Assembly: GCA_015069605.1 (NCBI GenBank)
Contig: SVII01000004.1
Span: 1-64,000, forward strand
DNA length: 64,000 bases
Direction of reading: 5' to 3'
Source of the DNA: Clostridiales bacterium
GTDB taxonomy: Bacteria; Bacillota; Clostridia; Christensenellales; Borkfalkiaceae
Under the pieces are notes generated by a model. That model saw only the letters and a program-made list of their open reading frames with translations, ran no database searches and was not told the DNA's origin. Shown here one piece after another: positions 1-9,554 of this stretch (position 1 is its first letter; the number at the start of each line of letters is the position of its first letter). A program made the position numbers and the translations under genes.

Positions 1-356
1 GTCTTTAAATCGCGAACTTCGTCGTCTTGAACGCTACAAATGCTTGTATGCGCAATACGCGTCGAACGCAATAAATTTTCCGCTTTTAAAAGCTCGCCAC
101 AAGTAAGGGAAGAACCTTTTTTCGCGCGTTGTAATTCGTCGTCAAAAGGCGAGAAATATTCCACTTTGGATATTCCGTAAGAAAACAGCAGTTTTGACCC
201 CTCTTCCGTTTGCTTTAAACGCTTGCGTGCTTCTTGTAAAACGGACGTGGGCTGCGTATTTTTTAAACGCTCTTTCGTCCCTTCCAACACCGCGTATTCC
301 GATACAAGGGCTAAAATTTTATTTAATTCGGTTTTTTCAATAGCTCTTTGATTCAT
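1..356 (-). CDS. mutS2: Endonuclease MutS2, N-terminal fragment (runs off window start)
   Basis: Reverse-strand reading from ATG at 356 gives MNQRAIEKTELNKILALVSEYAVLEGTKERLKNTQPTSVLQEARKRLKQTEEGSKLLFSYGI..., typical of the MutS2 N-terminus; open to the window edge. Confidence 0.75.
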   Translation of the reverse strand, partial: MNQRAIEKTELNKILALVSEYAVLEGTKERLKNTQPTSVLQEARKRLKQTEEGSKLLFSYGISKVEYFSPFDDELQRAKKGSSLTCGELLKAENLLRSTRIAHTSICSVQDDEVRDLK

Positions 357-374
357 ATATTCCTTAGTTGTTCC

Positions 375-2585
375 TTACAGCACTCCGCGTTTGAAATGTC
401 CCGAAGTATATTTTGCGTAAATCTCTTTTTGTTGTTCTTCGTTGTCTTTTGTTTTCACTGCCTTCGGTTTGTTTTGCGTGACCGTCAAATCTAAAAGCTG
501 TCCTGCGTTTTTTAAACCAACCCCGATAAGCGAAGCGCAATTATACACCTCAAACCGACACTCTCCTGCGCCTGCAACGTATCTACTTACAGGGAATTCA
601 CGTCCGCTTTCGTCCGTCAACACATATACGGATTTTTTATCGCAATTTCCGCAAGTTTTTCCAAACGGACAATAGCAAAGATCCATAAGTTTAATATCTC
701 CCGACGAAAGCATAAAGGCTTGTTCACCAAGCAAGTCTTTCAATTCTATTGTATTTGCTTCTTTGGAAATCGCGTAATACGTTGCGCCGCTTTGTTGTAA
801 AAATTCATTGACGGAAATTGCATTAATGAAATTTAAGCCCGCTCCGCCAAAAATTTTTAAATCGTTTGCTTTTGCAAATTCAATTCCAGCATAATTTTCC
901 ACGTAAACGCCATCAATTTTTGTTTCTTTACATTTTTTGACTAAGCTATCTTCATCTGCCTGTGTACAAAACGCAGGATAATATACGTATTTTTCAAAAT
1001 CTCCCTTTTTGAAAGAATCGGGAAGCGGCTCGGTATAATTTTTCGGTTTATATATCGCCACGTCGCATACAATCCCCGTAAAATCGTCGGAAATTACAGC
1101 CGTTTTCCTGTTTTCTCTCTCGATTGAAGAAATATTTATCGGTTGATATTCGTATAAAATATGCCCGTTTTTTGTGTTTTTTTCTAACAGTTTCTCGTAA
1201 AAATTACGACGAAATTCGTTTAATTTGGATTTAGGAATAAAAATATTGCCTTGGATATCGATTGCATTAAATACAATCTCCACGGGTAAACCATCGGTTT
1301 TGGAAAAACAATTTTTCAATTCTTCCTCGGCCAAGGGACGATTTGACGCTGATTGCAACAACTCAGCCGAAGTGTATTCTACGTCGCCGCATTTTGCAAA
1401 GGCATAATCGTTTTCATGAAATTGCAAAGAAATAGAAAGAACGTTTTTCTTTTGCGCTTGCAACACTCTTTCATTAACCGCAGTATCCGTTGTGACAAAC
1501 ACGCTGTCGCCGTTTTTTAAACGAACTTTTGATGATAAAACGAAATGTTTTCCCTCTTGCTTAGAAAACCACGCACCGCCGACTTCGTGACCATCGCGTA
1601 AGATTTTAAACGAGTCACCTTGGCGAGGTTTCCATTGACTTTCCACTAAAAATTTCCCGTTTATAACCTTGATAACGCCTACCTTTTCTCCTAAATGACC
1701 TTGGATTGCCGGCGATAAAAACCGCTTGTCTTGTCCAAATGCTAATCCGCGCGTATAGTTCCCACGGTTATACGTACGCTTCAAATCGGATAATGCTGCT
1801 TGCTCGCCCGATTTCTTATCCAACAATATGCGATAATATCGAACGGCCGCCGCTACGTATTCCGCGCGACGCATTCTGCCTTCGATTTTAAAAGAAACCA
1901 CACCTGCTTGCATGAGTTTTTCAACGTCTTCTCCCACACATAAATCGGAGAGTGATAATGCGTACGTCTTTTCCTCAAAACCTTTACGATTATACGAATA
2001 TTGTTTGCGGCAGGGCTGCTTACATCTACCGCGATTGCCGCTGTTCCCGCCCGCAAACGAAGAAAAATAACATTGTCCCGAAAAACAAGTGCAAAGCGCG
2101 CCTTGTACAAACACTTCCGTTTCGATGATTTTAGCAATTTTTTCTATTTCTGCAAGCGGCGTTTCTCGAGCCAAAATCACTCTAGAAAAACCGCACTCTT
2201 TGGCAAATTTTGCGCCGTTTACGTTACAAACGCCTGCTTGCGTACTCAAATGCAACACGATTTCAGGATATTGGCGATGCAAAACTTTTCCAAGCAATAC
2301 GTCTTGTAAAATGATTGCATCTGCGCCAAGGCTCCAAACAAACAGCATGGTTTTTATGAAATCTTCCACTTCGCTATCCTTGACGATGGTATTCATCGCA
2401 ACGTACACCTTTACGTCGTTTAGATGAGCATTTTGGATAACGGTGCGCAAAGCCTCCCCGTCAAAATTGTCTGCGCTTTGACGGGCGGAAAAGGAGCTAT
2501 ACCCCAAATATATGGCGTTTGCGCCGTTGTTGATTGCCGCAGCGGCACATTCTGCGTTGCCTGCGGGCGCTAAGATTTCCAACAT
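375..2585 (-). CDS. U32 family peptidase / RlhA-YegQ-like protein
   Basis: 736 aa; starts MLEILAPAGNAECAAAAINNGANAIYLG, with the U32 signature region EGRMRRAEYVAAAVRYYR and Cys-rich GNRGRCKQPCR. Confidence 0.85.
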   Translation of the reverse strand: MLEILAPAGNAECAAAAINNGANAIYLGYSSFSARQSADNFDGEALRTVIQNAHLNDVKVYVAMNTIVKDSEVEDFIKTMLFVWSLGADAIILQDVLLGKVLHRQYPEIVLHLSTQAGVCNVNGAKFAKECGFSRVILARETPLAEIEKIAKIIETEVFVQGALCTCFSGQCYFSSFAGGNSGNRGRCKQPCRKQYSYNRKGFEEKTYALSLSDLCVGEDVEKLMQAGVVSFKIEGRMRRAEYVAAAVRYYRILLDKKSGEQAALSDLKRTYNRGNYTRGLAFGQDKRFLSPAIQGHLGEKVGVIKVINGKFLVESQWKPRQGDSFKILRDGHEVGGAWFSKQEGKHFVLSSKVRLKNGDSVFVTTDTAVNERVLQAQKKNVLSISLQFHENDYAFAKCGDVEYTSAELLQSASNRPLAEEELKNCFSKTDGLPVEIVFNAIDIQGNIFIPKSKLNEFRRNFYEKLLEKNTKNGHILYEYQPINISSIERENRKTAVISDDFTGIVCDVAIYKPKNYTEPLPDSFKKGDFEKYVYYPAFCTQADEDSLVKKCKETKIDGVYVENYAGIEFAKANDLKIFGGAGLNFINAISVNEFLQQSGATYYAISKEANTIELKDLLGEQAFMLSSGDIKLMDLCYCPFGKTCGNCDKKSVYVLTDESGREFPVSRYVAGAGECRFEVYNCASLIGVGLKNAGQLLDLTVTQNKPKAVKTKDNEEQQKEIYAKYTSGHFKRGVL

Positions 2586-2607
2586 ATAAACCTGCTTTCG
2601 TTTAATT

Positions 2608-3534
2608 TTATCTTCCGATACTTCTCGTAATCAATTCTTCCGAAGCATCATATCCCATGCTCTTTAATCGGAAATTTCTTGCCGCCACTTCAATCAAAAT
2701 GGCAAGATTTCTACCGGGACTGACGGGAATGGTAAGTTTGGGCAATTCAATCCCAAAATAGGACGTCTTAGAAACTTCGTCCCCGATTCGATCGTATTCT
2801 TTGCCTTGTTGCCACGTTTCAAACTGAATGACAAGCTGAATTTGCTTTTCGTCCAAAACCGCACCTGAACCGTACATACTCTTTACGTTGATGATTCCGA
2901 TACCACGAAGTTCCATAAAATATCGAATAATATCGGGCGCTGTGCCGTAAAGTTGGTTGGCGATTTCTTTGATAATCACGTTATCATCAGCAATCAAACG
3001 GTGACCGCGCTTGATAAGCTCCATTGCCGTTTCACTCTTTCCTACGCCGCTTTTCCCCGTGAGCAAAATCCCCACGCCGAATACTTCCATTAAAACACCA
3101 TGTTCACTCATAGACGGTGCAAGTAAACGATTGAGATATATAAACAAGTCGCTCATAAGGTCGGTCGTTACTTTGGGACTGCGAAATACCGGACAAGCAT
3201 ATTCTTTCGCCGTATCCACGATCTCTGGTAACACGGGCAAATCACGGCTCAAAATGATGCAGGGAAGTTCCCCGCCATGAATGAATAATTGTGAAATTTT
3301 CTCCTTTCTTTCTTCGGAAGAAAAAATACGTAAATATTCATATTCTGAAAGTCCAAATAGAATAATTCTTCGAGAATCGAAATAATTGAAAAATCCGCCT
3401 GCGAGTTGTAAACCAGGACGTTCGACGCTCATACTTGCAAGCGTTACAACCCCTCTGCCCGAATAGACGATTTCCAAATTAAGATCGGATGCAAATTTAT
3501 CCAACATAACGCTTTGCGTAACGTGTCCGCTCAT
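2608..3534 (-). CDS. hprK: HPr kinase/phosphorylase
   Basis: Walker A GKSGVGKSETAMELIKRGH and ELRGIGIINVKSMYG motif. MSGHVTQ at 3534 preferred as start because the longer ORF overlaps the upstream gene. Confidence 0.9.
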   Translation of the reverse strand: MSGHVTQSVMLDKFASDLNLEIVYSGRGVVTLASMSVERPGLQLAGGFFNYFDSRRIILFGLSEYEYLRIFSSEERKEKISQLFIHGGELPCIILSRDLPVLPEIVDTAKEYACPVFRSPKVTTDLMSDLFIYLNRLLAPSMSEHGVLMEVFGVGILLTGKSGVGKSETAMELIKRGHRLIADDNVIIKEIANQLYGTAPDIIRYFMELRGIGIINVKSMYGSGAVLDEKQIQLVIQFETWQQGKEYDRIGDEVSKTSYFGIELPKLTIPVSPGRNLAILIEVAARNFRLKSMGYDASEELITRSIGR

Positions 3535-3535
3535 G

Positions 3536-4363
3536 TTATTCCTCCGTGTAGCCGTATTGTTCAATAATATGCCCAATGGCATTTTCCTCGTTGGAATACG
3601 CAAATTCCAACGCTTCTTTCTTTAATTCAGGTGCAGCGTTTTTTACCGCTATTCCAAGCCCCGCTTTTTGAATCATCGGTAAATCGTTGAGTTGATCTCC
3701 AACCCCTACGGTTTTTTCCAAGGGAATATTGTATTGTTTTGCCAAAAATTCCACAGCCGTTCCCTTGCTGTAATTGCTGTTGATAACCTCCACCAAAACT
3801 GCGTCGCTTTTGGTGACCGTACAATCGTTAAACCCAGCGTCTTGCAATGCTTTAAAAATAGCCGCATTGTCTTCGGGATGCACCATAGCCAACACTTTAT
3901 ACGCACAAAATTCTCTTTCTTTAACAAACTGCGAAATCGGTTTATCTAAAACAAGTTTTGCCTTGGATCTAACGGCATTTTCGTAATATTTTAACGCCGC
4001 GTCGTCCATGTTACTGTAATAATCCCACAACCCATAAATATGAATATGCAAACCGAGTTCTTCCATTTTTTTGCAAATTTCATAAGTCGTTTCCGAGGGA
4101 ATCGTCGCTTGCAAAATCACTTCTTCCGTTTCCGCATTCATGATAATCGAGCCTTGACAGCAGGAAACAAAACCTTTTAAACCAAGCTCTTGCACTCTGG
4201 GCAAGATACCGCTAGGCATTCTACCCGTCGAAACAACGAAAATACCGCCGTCGTTAACGTATTGCGAGATCTGGTTTTTAGTTTCCCTATCAATCGTACC
4301 ATCCGCTTTTACAAGCGTTCCGTCAAAATCTGAAACGATCATAGGATAGTTTATCTTTCGCAT
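3536..4363 (-). CDS. Cof-type HAD-IIB hydrolase
   Basis: SDFDGTLVKADG N-terminus and GVGDQLNDLPMIQKAGLGIAVKNA C-terminal motif. Confidence 0.85.
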   Translation of the reverse strand: MRKINYPMIVSDFDGTLVKADGTIDRETKNQISQYVNDGGIFVVSTGRMPSGILPRVQELGLKGFVSCCQGSIIMNAETEEVILQATIPSETTYEICKKMEELGLHIHIYGLWDYYSNMDDAALKYYENAVRSKAKLVLDKPISQFVKEREFCAYKVLAMVHPEDNAAIFKALQDAGFNDCTVTKSDAVLVEVINSNYSKGTAVEFLAKQYNIPLEKTVGVGDQLNDLPMIQKAGLGIAVKNAAPELKKEALEFAYSNEENAIGHIIEQYGYTEE

Positions 4364-4364
4364 T

Positions 4365-5513
4365 TTATAACTGCTCCTTAAAATAGGTGTAAATTTTCCT
4401 TGCTAATTCTTCCCCAATACCGTCCACTTCGGCAAGCTGCGCTTCATTTGCGTTCATAATTTTGTCAATCGTGCCGAATTTTTCCATCAACGCCATTCGT
4501 TTTTTCTTGCCGATACCGTCGATTTCTTGTAACACGGACGCAAGATTTCGCTTGGAATGTAGACTACGGAAATACGTGATTGCAAAGCGGTGCGCTTCGT
4601 CACGAATACGTTGCAACATTTTCAGCGCGTAATCTTTATGGTCGATGCGGATACTTTCCTCCGAAAAGAGCGTAAAGACTTCTTCTTCCCTTTCCGCAAG
4701 AGAAATGAGTTCAATATCCTGCACACCCATTTCATCAAATACTTCTTTAATGGCGGATAGCTGCCCTTTCCCCCCGTCAATAATCATCAAATCAGGTTTT
4801 GGAAATCTCGTCTCTTCTTTCGTGCCGAGCTTCGCCAAACGGCGACGCATCATTTCTTGATGGGACGCGTAATCGTTTGCTCCTTCCACCGTTTTGATTT
4901 TGAAGCGGCGGTAGCTTGTTTTATCCGCTTCGCCGTCTATAAAGACAACCATAGAGCCGACTTTATCCACACCGCTAATGTTGGAAATATCGTAACATTC
5001 CATACGTTTTGGATACTTTTTTAAACCCAAAATATCTTTCAAACGCTGGCAAGCGTTTTTGGTCATATCGTTTTTATGTTTAATTTTGTCGATAGATTTG
5101 GATAAATAATCCGCGGCATTGTTTTGCGCCATTTCCAAGAGTTTTCTTTTTACTCCTTGTTTCGCCAAAACAATTTCCACTCTTTTTCCGTATTTTTCCG
5201 CAAAATATTTTTCCAACAGTTCCTTTTCGCAATATTCTTCCGTGATAATTTCATCAGGCAATTCGTGCGCGGTGTAAAATTGCAAAATAAACGCCGTCAA
5301 TGCGTCCGTTTCCGCAAAAGAACTGTCCTCTAAAGCAAAATTACTGCTACCTTGCATAATACCGCTTCTCGTCACCAAAACATTGACAGCGGAATAAATA
5401 TAATTGGTTTTTAACGCAATAATGTCTGCATTTAAGGAACGGTTCAACGAAGTAATTCGCTTTAATTTGAGTTTGGATAGCATATGCAGCTTTTCCCGAT
5501 AGTCCATTGCCAA
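4365..5513 (-). CDS. uvrC: Excinuclease ABC subunit C, C-terminal part (UvrC RNase H-like and HhH domains), separated from its N-terminus by a frameshift
   Basis: MECYDISNISGVDKVGSMVVFIDG, PDLMIIDGGKGQLSA and HhH DGIGKKKRMALMEKFG; continues UvrC exactly after the preceding ORF. Confidence 0.85.
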   Translation of the reverse strand: MAMDYREKLHMLSKLKLKRITSLNRSLNADIIALKTNYIYSAVNVLVTRSGIMQGSSNFALEDSSFAETDALTAFILQFYTAHELPDEIITEEYCEKELLEKYFAEKYGKRVEIVLAKQGVKRKLLEMAQNNAADYLSKSIDKIKHKNDMTKNACQRLKDILGLKKYPKRMECYDISNISGVDKVGSMVVFIDGEADKTSYRRFKIKTVEGANDYASHQEMMRRRLAKLGTKEETRFPKPDLMIIDGGKGQLSAIKEVFDEMGVQDIELISLAEREEEVFTLFSEESIRIDHKDYALKMLQRIRDEAHRFAITYFRSLHSKRNLASVLQEIDGIGKKKRMALMEKFGTIDKIMNANEAQLAEVDGIGEELARKIYTYFKEQL

Positions 5514-6172
5514 CTCAAATTCTTCATTTTCAGAAAGCGGAGCATTTTTTCGCGTAAAATTTCTTCCGTTTCTTCGTAATTTCCGTCTAAAAATGAAAGT
5601 ACCTCTTTTACACGTTTCGCGTACTCCTCACGCGTGCACGCGTGCGCGCACGGGGCAAGACACCTGCCCAAATGATGCGCAAGACAAGGTTTTTTAGGCT
5701 TTTCACCGATTACAGTCGTACAAGTGCGCACGTTATACACCGAACCGATAATATCTAAAATATCACCGCAACGAACTCCGCCCATAAACGGGCCAAAATA
5801 TTTGCCGTCTTTTTTGATTTTTCTTGTGATGGATACGCGAGGAAATTCCTCTTTTGTGTGCACTTTGATATACGGGTACGTTTTATCGTCTTTTAAAAGA
5901 ATATTATACTTTGGCTTGTATTTTTTAATCAAGTTATTTTCAAGCGCTAAAGCGTCAATTTCCGATTGCGTAATAATATAGTAAAAATCATTGATATGTT
6001 CCACCATTGCCGCAACCTTTTCAGGTTTTGCGGATGCGTGAAAATATTGCCGCACTCTGTTTTTCAGAACGCGAGCCTTTCCAACGTATATCACTACCCC
6101 GTCCTTATCCAACATCACGTAGACGCCGGGCGTATCAGGGAGCAAATTTAATTTTTCTTTTAAATTACTCAT
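5462..6172 (-). CDS. uvrC: Excinuclease ABC subunit C, N-terminal part (GIY-YIG domain), ends in a frameshift
   Basis: LPDTPGVYVMLDKDGVVIYVGKARVLKNRVRQYF and KYKPKYNILLKDDKTYPYIKV; reading switches frame near 5534. Confidence 0.88.
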   Translation of the reverse strand: MSNLKEKLNLLPDTPGVYVMLDKDGVVIYVGKARVLKNRVRQYFHASAKPEKVAAMVEHINDFYYIITQSEIDALALENNLIKKYKPKYNILLKDDKTYPYIKVHTKEEFPRVSITRKIKKDGKYFGPFMGGVRCGDILDIIGSVYNVRTCTTVIGEKPKKPCLAHHLGRCLAPCAHACTREEYAKRVKEVLSFLDGNYEETEEILREKMLRFLKMKNLSWQWTIGKSCICYPNSN

Positions 6173-6284
6173 AGTATGCTATGCGAAGAAAAACTTTCTC
6201 TTAAAAATCCGCATTTTTCTCCTTATAACATTATTATATACCAAAACACAAAAATTTGCAAGGAAATAAAGGGAAATAATTCGT

Positions 6285-6629
6285 TTAACAGCCTAAAAAC
6301 TCGATCCCTTTTAAGATTACGTCGTTGATAGAATCATTCGTCAAGCTGTAAAACACAATTTTACCTTGTCGACAGCATTTTACAATTCCTGCACTCTTTA
6401 AAAAACGCAACTGATGAGATACCGTCGTTTGATTGATATCCAAAATCCTTGATAAATCAGTGACGCACAATTCACTGATAGCAAGCGCCGATAAAATTCG
6501 CACACGAGTATAGTCCGCAAACACAGAAAAAAAGCACACAACGCCTTCGAGAATCTCCCCTTGCGGTACGTAATCCTCGATGAGACTTTGCGTGCGTTTA
6601 TCCAACAATAACATTTGCGACATATTCAT
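6285..6629 (-). CDS. ArsR-family metal-responsive repressor
   Basis: 114 aa winged helix; ELCVTDLSRILDINQTTVSHQLRFLKSAGIVKCCRQGKIVFYSL; located immediately downstream of copA. Confidence 0.85.
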   Translation of the reverse strand: MNMSQMLLLDKRTQSLIEDYVPQGEILEGVVCFFSVFADYTRVRILSALAISELCVTDLSRILDINQTTVSHQLRFLKSAGIVKCCRQGKIVFYSLTNDSINDVILKGIEFLGC

Positions 6630-6734
6630 ACCTCCTAATATGTTTAATTGAGAATATGATACTAATAATTCGCAAGCGTTTTTTGTCTTATTTCGTCGTA
6701 TTAAGTTTTATTTTGTCATAATTGAAGATATTTA

Positions 6735-6944
6735 TTAAGAAATCTTTTTCACTTCGTAGCCCGCTTCCGTGATTGCAGCCGTCAAAACGCTATCCTCAAC
6801 GTTTTCAGACAATTCCACTACAGCAATTTTCTTTTTCAAATTTACCTCCACAAAAGAAACGCCGTTTACGCCCTGCAACGCTTTCGTTACGTGCGCTACG
6901 CAATGTTGACACATCATACCCTCGATTTTTAAAGTCTTTTTCAT
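6735..6944 (-). CDS. copZ: Candidate internally initiated CopZ-like copper chaperone (69 aa), in frame within copA
   Basis: AAGGAG at 6951-6956 lies 6 nt upstream of an in-frame ATG (6944). The product MKKTLKIEGMMCQHC...EVKKIS has exact free-CopZ length and domain boundaries. Confidence 0.5.
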   Translation of the reverse strand: MKKTLKIEGMMCQHCVAHVTKALQGVNGVSFVEVNLKKKIAVVELSENVEDSVLTAAITEAGYEVKKIS

Positions 6945-9158
6945 TTCATTCTCCTTCATTTCTTCGTTCTTATTTTCTCTCCCAAATCTCGTCAATCGTA
7001 ACGCATTCGTCACCACGAACAACGAGCTTAAACTCATACACGCCGCGCCAATCATGGGATTTAGCGTGAGCCCCGCAAAAGCAAATACCCCTGCCGCGAC
7101 GGGTATCGCCACGCAATTATAGAAAAATGCCCAAAATAGATTTTGATGGATATTTCTAACTGTTGCTTTACTCAAATCAATCATCTTGGAAACCAAACGC
7201 AAATCTCCACGAGAAAGCACAATATCTGCGCTCTCAATCGCGATATCTGTTCCATTCCCCATAGCAACGCCTACGTCCGCCGCTTTTAAAGCAGGACTAT
7301 CGTTGATACCGTCCCCGACCATAGCAACAAAACCGCCTACGGAACGAACGCGCTCCACTGCTTGCGCTTTATCCTCAGGCAACGCCTCCGCAAAATAATC
7401 GTCAATACCGACTTCTTTTGCGATTGCTTGCGCTACGTTTTCATTGTCGCCCGTGAGCATACCGAGGCGAATTTTTCTGTTTTTTAATTCTGAAATCGCA
7501 AAAAGACTTTCTTTTTTTAACGTATCAGCAATCGCAAAAAACGCTAAAATTTCCTTATCATTCGCCAAAAATACAACCGTTTTTCCCTGCAAAGAATAGC
7601 GTTTTTCAATTTCAAACGTCTTTTTGTCTTCTATTTTATTTAATAGACGACGATTGCCAAGATAATAGCTTCTATCTTGGAATTTTGCTTTCGCGCCTTT
7701 GCCTATTTCATAGGAATATTCTTCGACCAAATAATTGTTTTGTTCTATTTTCTCCAAAACAAAGTCGCGTACACATTCGGCAATCGGATGGTTGGAATGA
7801 CTTTCGATTGCTTGCGCAATCTTTAAAATATCTTCCTCTTCACCATTTAAAAGTTCAAAATCCGTCACAGTCGGTTTGCCAATCGTAAGCGTAGCCGTTT
7901 TATCTAATAAAACACAGTTAATATCTTTGGCTTTTTGCAAGGCTTCCGCATCTTTATATAAAATGCCAAGCGACATACCTTTCCCCGTTGCCGCCATCAC
8001 CGCTACGGGGGTCGCCAAACCCAACGAACAAGGACAAGAAATGACAAGAACGCTGATTGCGTAATTTGCCGCTTTGGGTAAATCTTTCGTTACTGCTAAC
8101 CAAATAACAAAGGTGAACAAAGCGATAAGCGTCACAGTTGGCACGAAAATGCCTGCAATTTTGTCGGCAATTTTTTGCAAAGGTGCTTTGCTTGCGCCTG
8201 CGTCTTTGACCATTTTGACAATTCTTGAAAGGGTTGTTTCCGCGCCTACTTTTTCCGCAAGAATTTTAATAAAACCACTTTTTACGATATCCGCGCCCGT
8301 CACCACGTCGCCTTCACCTGCCTCAATCGGCATACTCTCGCCCGTAATAGCCGCTCTATCCAAAAATGCGTGACCTTCGATAATTTTCCCGTCCACAGGA
8401 ACGTATTCACCTTGTTTTACAATCAAAACGTCGCCTACTGCAATTTCAGAAAATGCGATTGTGGACTGCTGACCGTTGCGCTCAACCGTTACGGTATTGG
8501 GCATTAACTTGATTAATTTTTCAATTTCGTCGCCCGTTTTTCGTTTAGATTTTTCTTCCAGCCATTTTCCAAGCGTTACCAATGTTAAAATCATTGCCGC
8601 GGACTCATAGAACATATGCGCGTGTTCAAGCTTTCCACAATAGAGTAAAATTGTAAATACAAAGCTGTACACAAAGGACACACCCGAACCCATCGCCACC
8701 AACGTATCCATGTTCGGTACACGTTTGAAAAGTGCTTTTGTTCCGCTTGTAAAAAATTTAAAGTCTATAATAATAACAGCCAACGCAAAAATCATTTGCA
8801 ACGTTGTACCGATGAGCTCATTCGGTTGCGGTAAACCGATCATTCCGCCCATAGAAAAATACATCAATGGCAATAAAAACAATAATGACGCAAAAAATCT
8901 TTTCTTTAAACGATCGGGTTGCGGCTTACGTTCTTTTAAAACGTTTTCGTCGTATTTATCCGCGCCGTAACCAAGTTCCACCACCGTTTGTATAATTTTT
9001 TCACGAGAAAGCGTTTGCGCATTGTATTCCACCGTCATACATTCACCCATCAGCGAAACACTTACTTTTTCTACCCCGTCTAAACGGCTGACTGCCCGCT
9101 CTATCCCTGCGGAACACGCCGCGCAAGTCATACCCGTAACGGAAAATTTCTCTTTCAT
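6735..9158 (-). CDS. copA: Copper-translocating P-type ATPase CopA with in-frame C-terminal CopZ-like HMA domain
   Basis: N-terminal HMA MTCAACS, TGES, SCPCSLGLATP, TGDN and GDGINDSPAL; second HMA EGMMCQHCVAHVTKAL at the C-terminus. Phosphorylation motif reads DKTAT rather than DKTGT. Confidence 0.92.
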   Translation of the reverse strand: MKEKFSVTGMTCAACSAGIERAVSRLDGVEKVSVSLMGECMTVEYNAQTLSREKIIQTVVELGYGADKYDENVLKERKPQPDRLKKRFFASLLFLLPLMYFSMGGMIGLPQPNELIGTTLQMIFALAVIIIDFKFFTSGTKALFKRVPNMDTLVAMGSGVSFVYSFVFTILLYCGKLEHAHMFYESAAMILTLVTLGKWLEEKSKRKTGDEIEKLIKLMPNTVTVERNGQQSTIAFSEIAVGDVLIVKQGEYVPVDGKIIEGHAFLDRAAITGESMPIEAGEGDVVTGADIVKSGFIKILAEKVGAETTLSRIVKMVKDAGASKAPLQKIADKIAGIFVPTVTLIALFTFVIWLAVTKDLPKAANYAISVLVISCPCSLGLATPVAVMAATGKGMSLGILYKDAEALQKAKDINCVLLDKTATLTIGKPTVTDFELLNGEEEDILKIAQAIESHSNHPIAECVRDFVLEKIEQNNYLVEEYSYEIGKGAKAKFQDRSYYLGNRRLLNKIEDKKTFEIEKRYSLQGKTVVFLANDKEILAFFAIADTLKKESLFAISELKNRKIRLGMLTGDNENVAQAIAKEVGIDDYFAEALPEDKAQAVERVRSVGGFVAMVGDGINDSPALKAADVGVAMGNGTDIAIESADIVLSRGDLRLVSKMIDLSKATVRNIHQNLFWAFFYNCVAIPVAAGVFAFAGLTLNPMIGAACMSLSSLFVVTNALRLTRFGRENKNEEMKENEMKKTLKIEGMMCQHCVAHVTKALQGVNGVSFVEVNLKKKIAVVELSENVEDSVLTAAITEAGYEVKKIS

Positions 9159-9170
9159 CTACATCTTCTC

Positions 9171-9210
9171 CTATACCTAATAGTATAGCAATTTCCTCTT
9201 ATTTTGTCAA
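9171..9210 (-). promoter_or_regulatory. copA promoter with dyad over -10
   Basis: On the minus strand, TTGACA (9205-9210) - 17 bp - TATACT (9182-9187), overlapped by dyad CTATAC-N6-GTATAG (9171-9188). Confidence 0.65.
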
Positions 9211-9316
9211 GTGAAATTAAAGTTTAACTGTGGTTAATTTTTCATCTATTCATTATAACGCAAAAAGACGGGTGCTAAAATACACCCGCCTGATGTTTCA
9301 CATAGACGCTTTTTGC

Positions 9317-9508
9317 TTAGTTTTGAGCTTCTTCTTTCTGCGCTACTACTTCAACACCTTTATAGTAACCGCAGTTCTTGCAAACTTTATGAGCTTCCTT
9401 CAATTCGTGACATTGAGGGCATTCAGCAAGCGTTGCCGCCGTTGCTTTGTAGTTTGCGAATCTCTTGTTCGTTCTGCTCTTCGATTGTTTACTCTTAGGT
9501 ACTGCCAT
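9317..9508 (-). CDS. rpmF: 50S ribosomal protein L32
   Basis: MAVPKSKQSKSRTNKRFANYK...CPQCHELKEAHKVCKNCGYYKG. Confidence 0.95.
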   Translation of the reverse strand: MAVPKSKQSKSRTNKRFANYKATAATLAECPQCHELKEAHKVCKNCGYYKGVEVVAQKEEAQN

Positions 9509-9554
9509 ATTAACACCTCACGTTTTTATTCTTTTCTGTTTTATTGTTTTTCTC

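Noticed and set aside
5462-5560. Programmed -1 ribosomal frameshift in uvrC
   Set aside because: No X-XXY-YYZ heptamer at the frame switch and uvrC is not known to use one; indel or assembly error is simpler.
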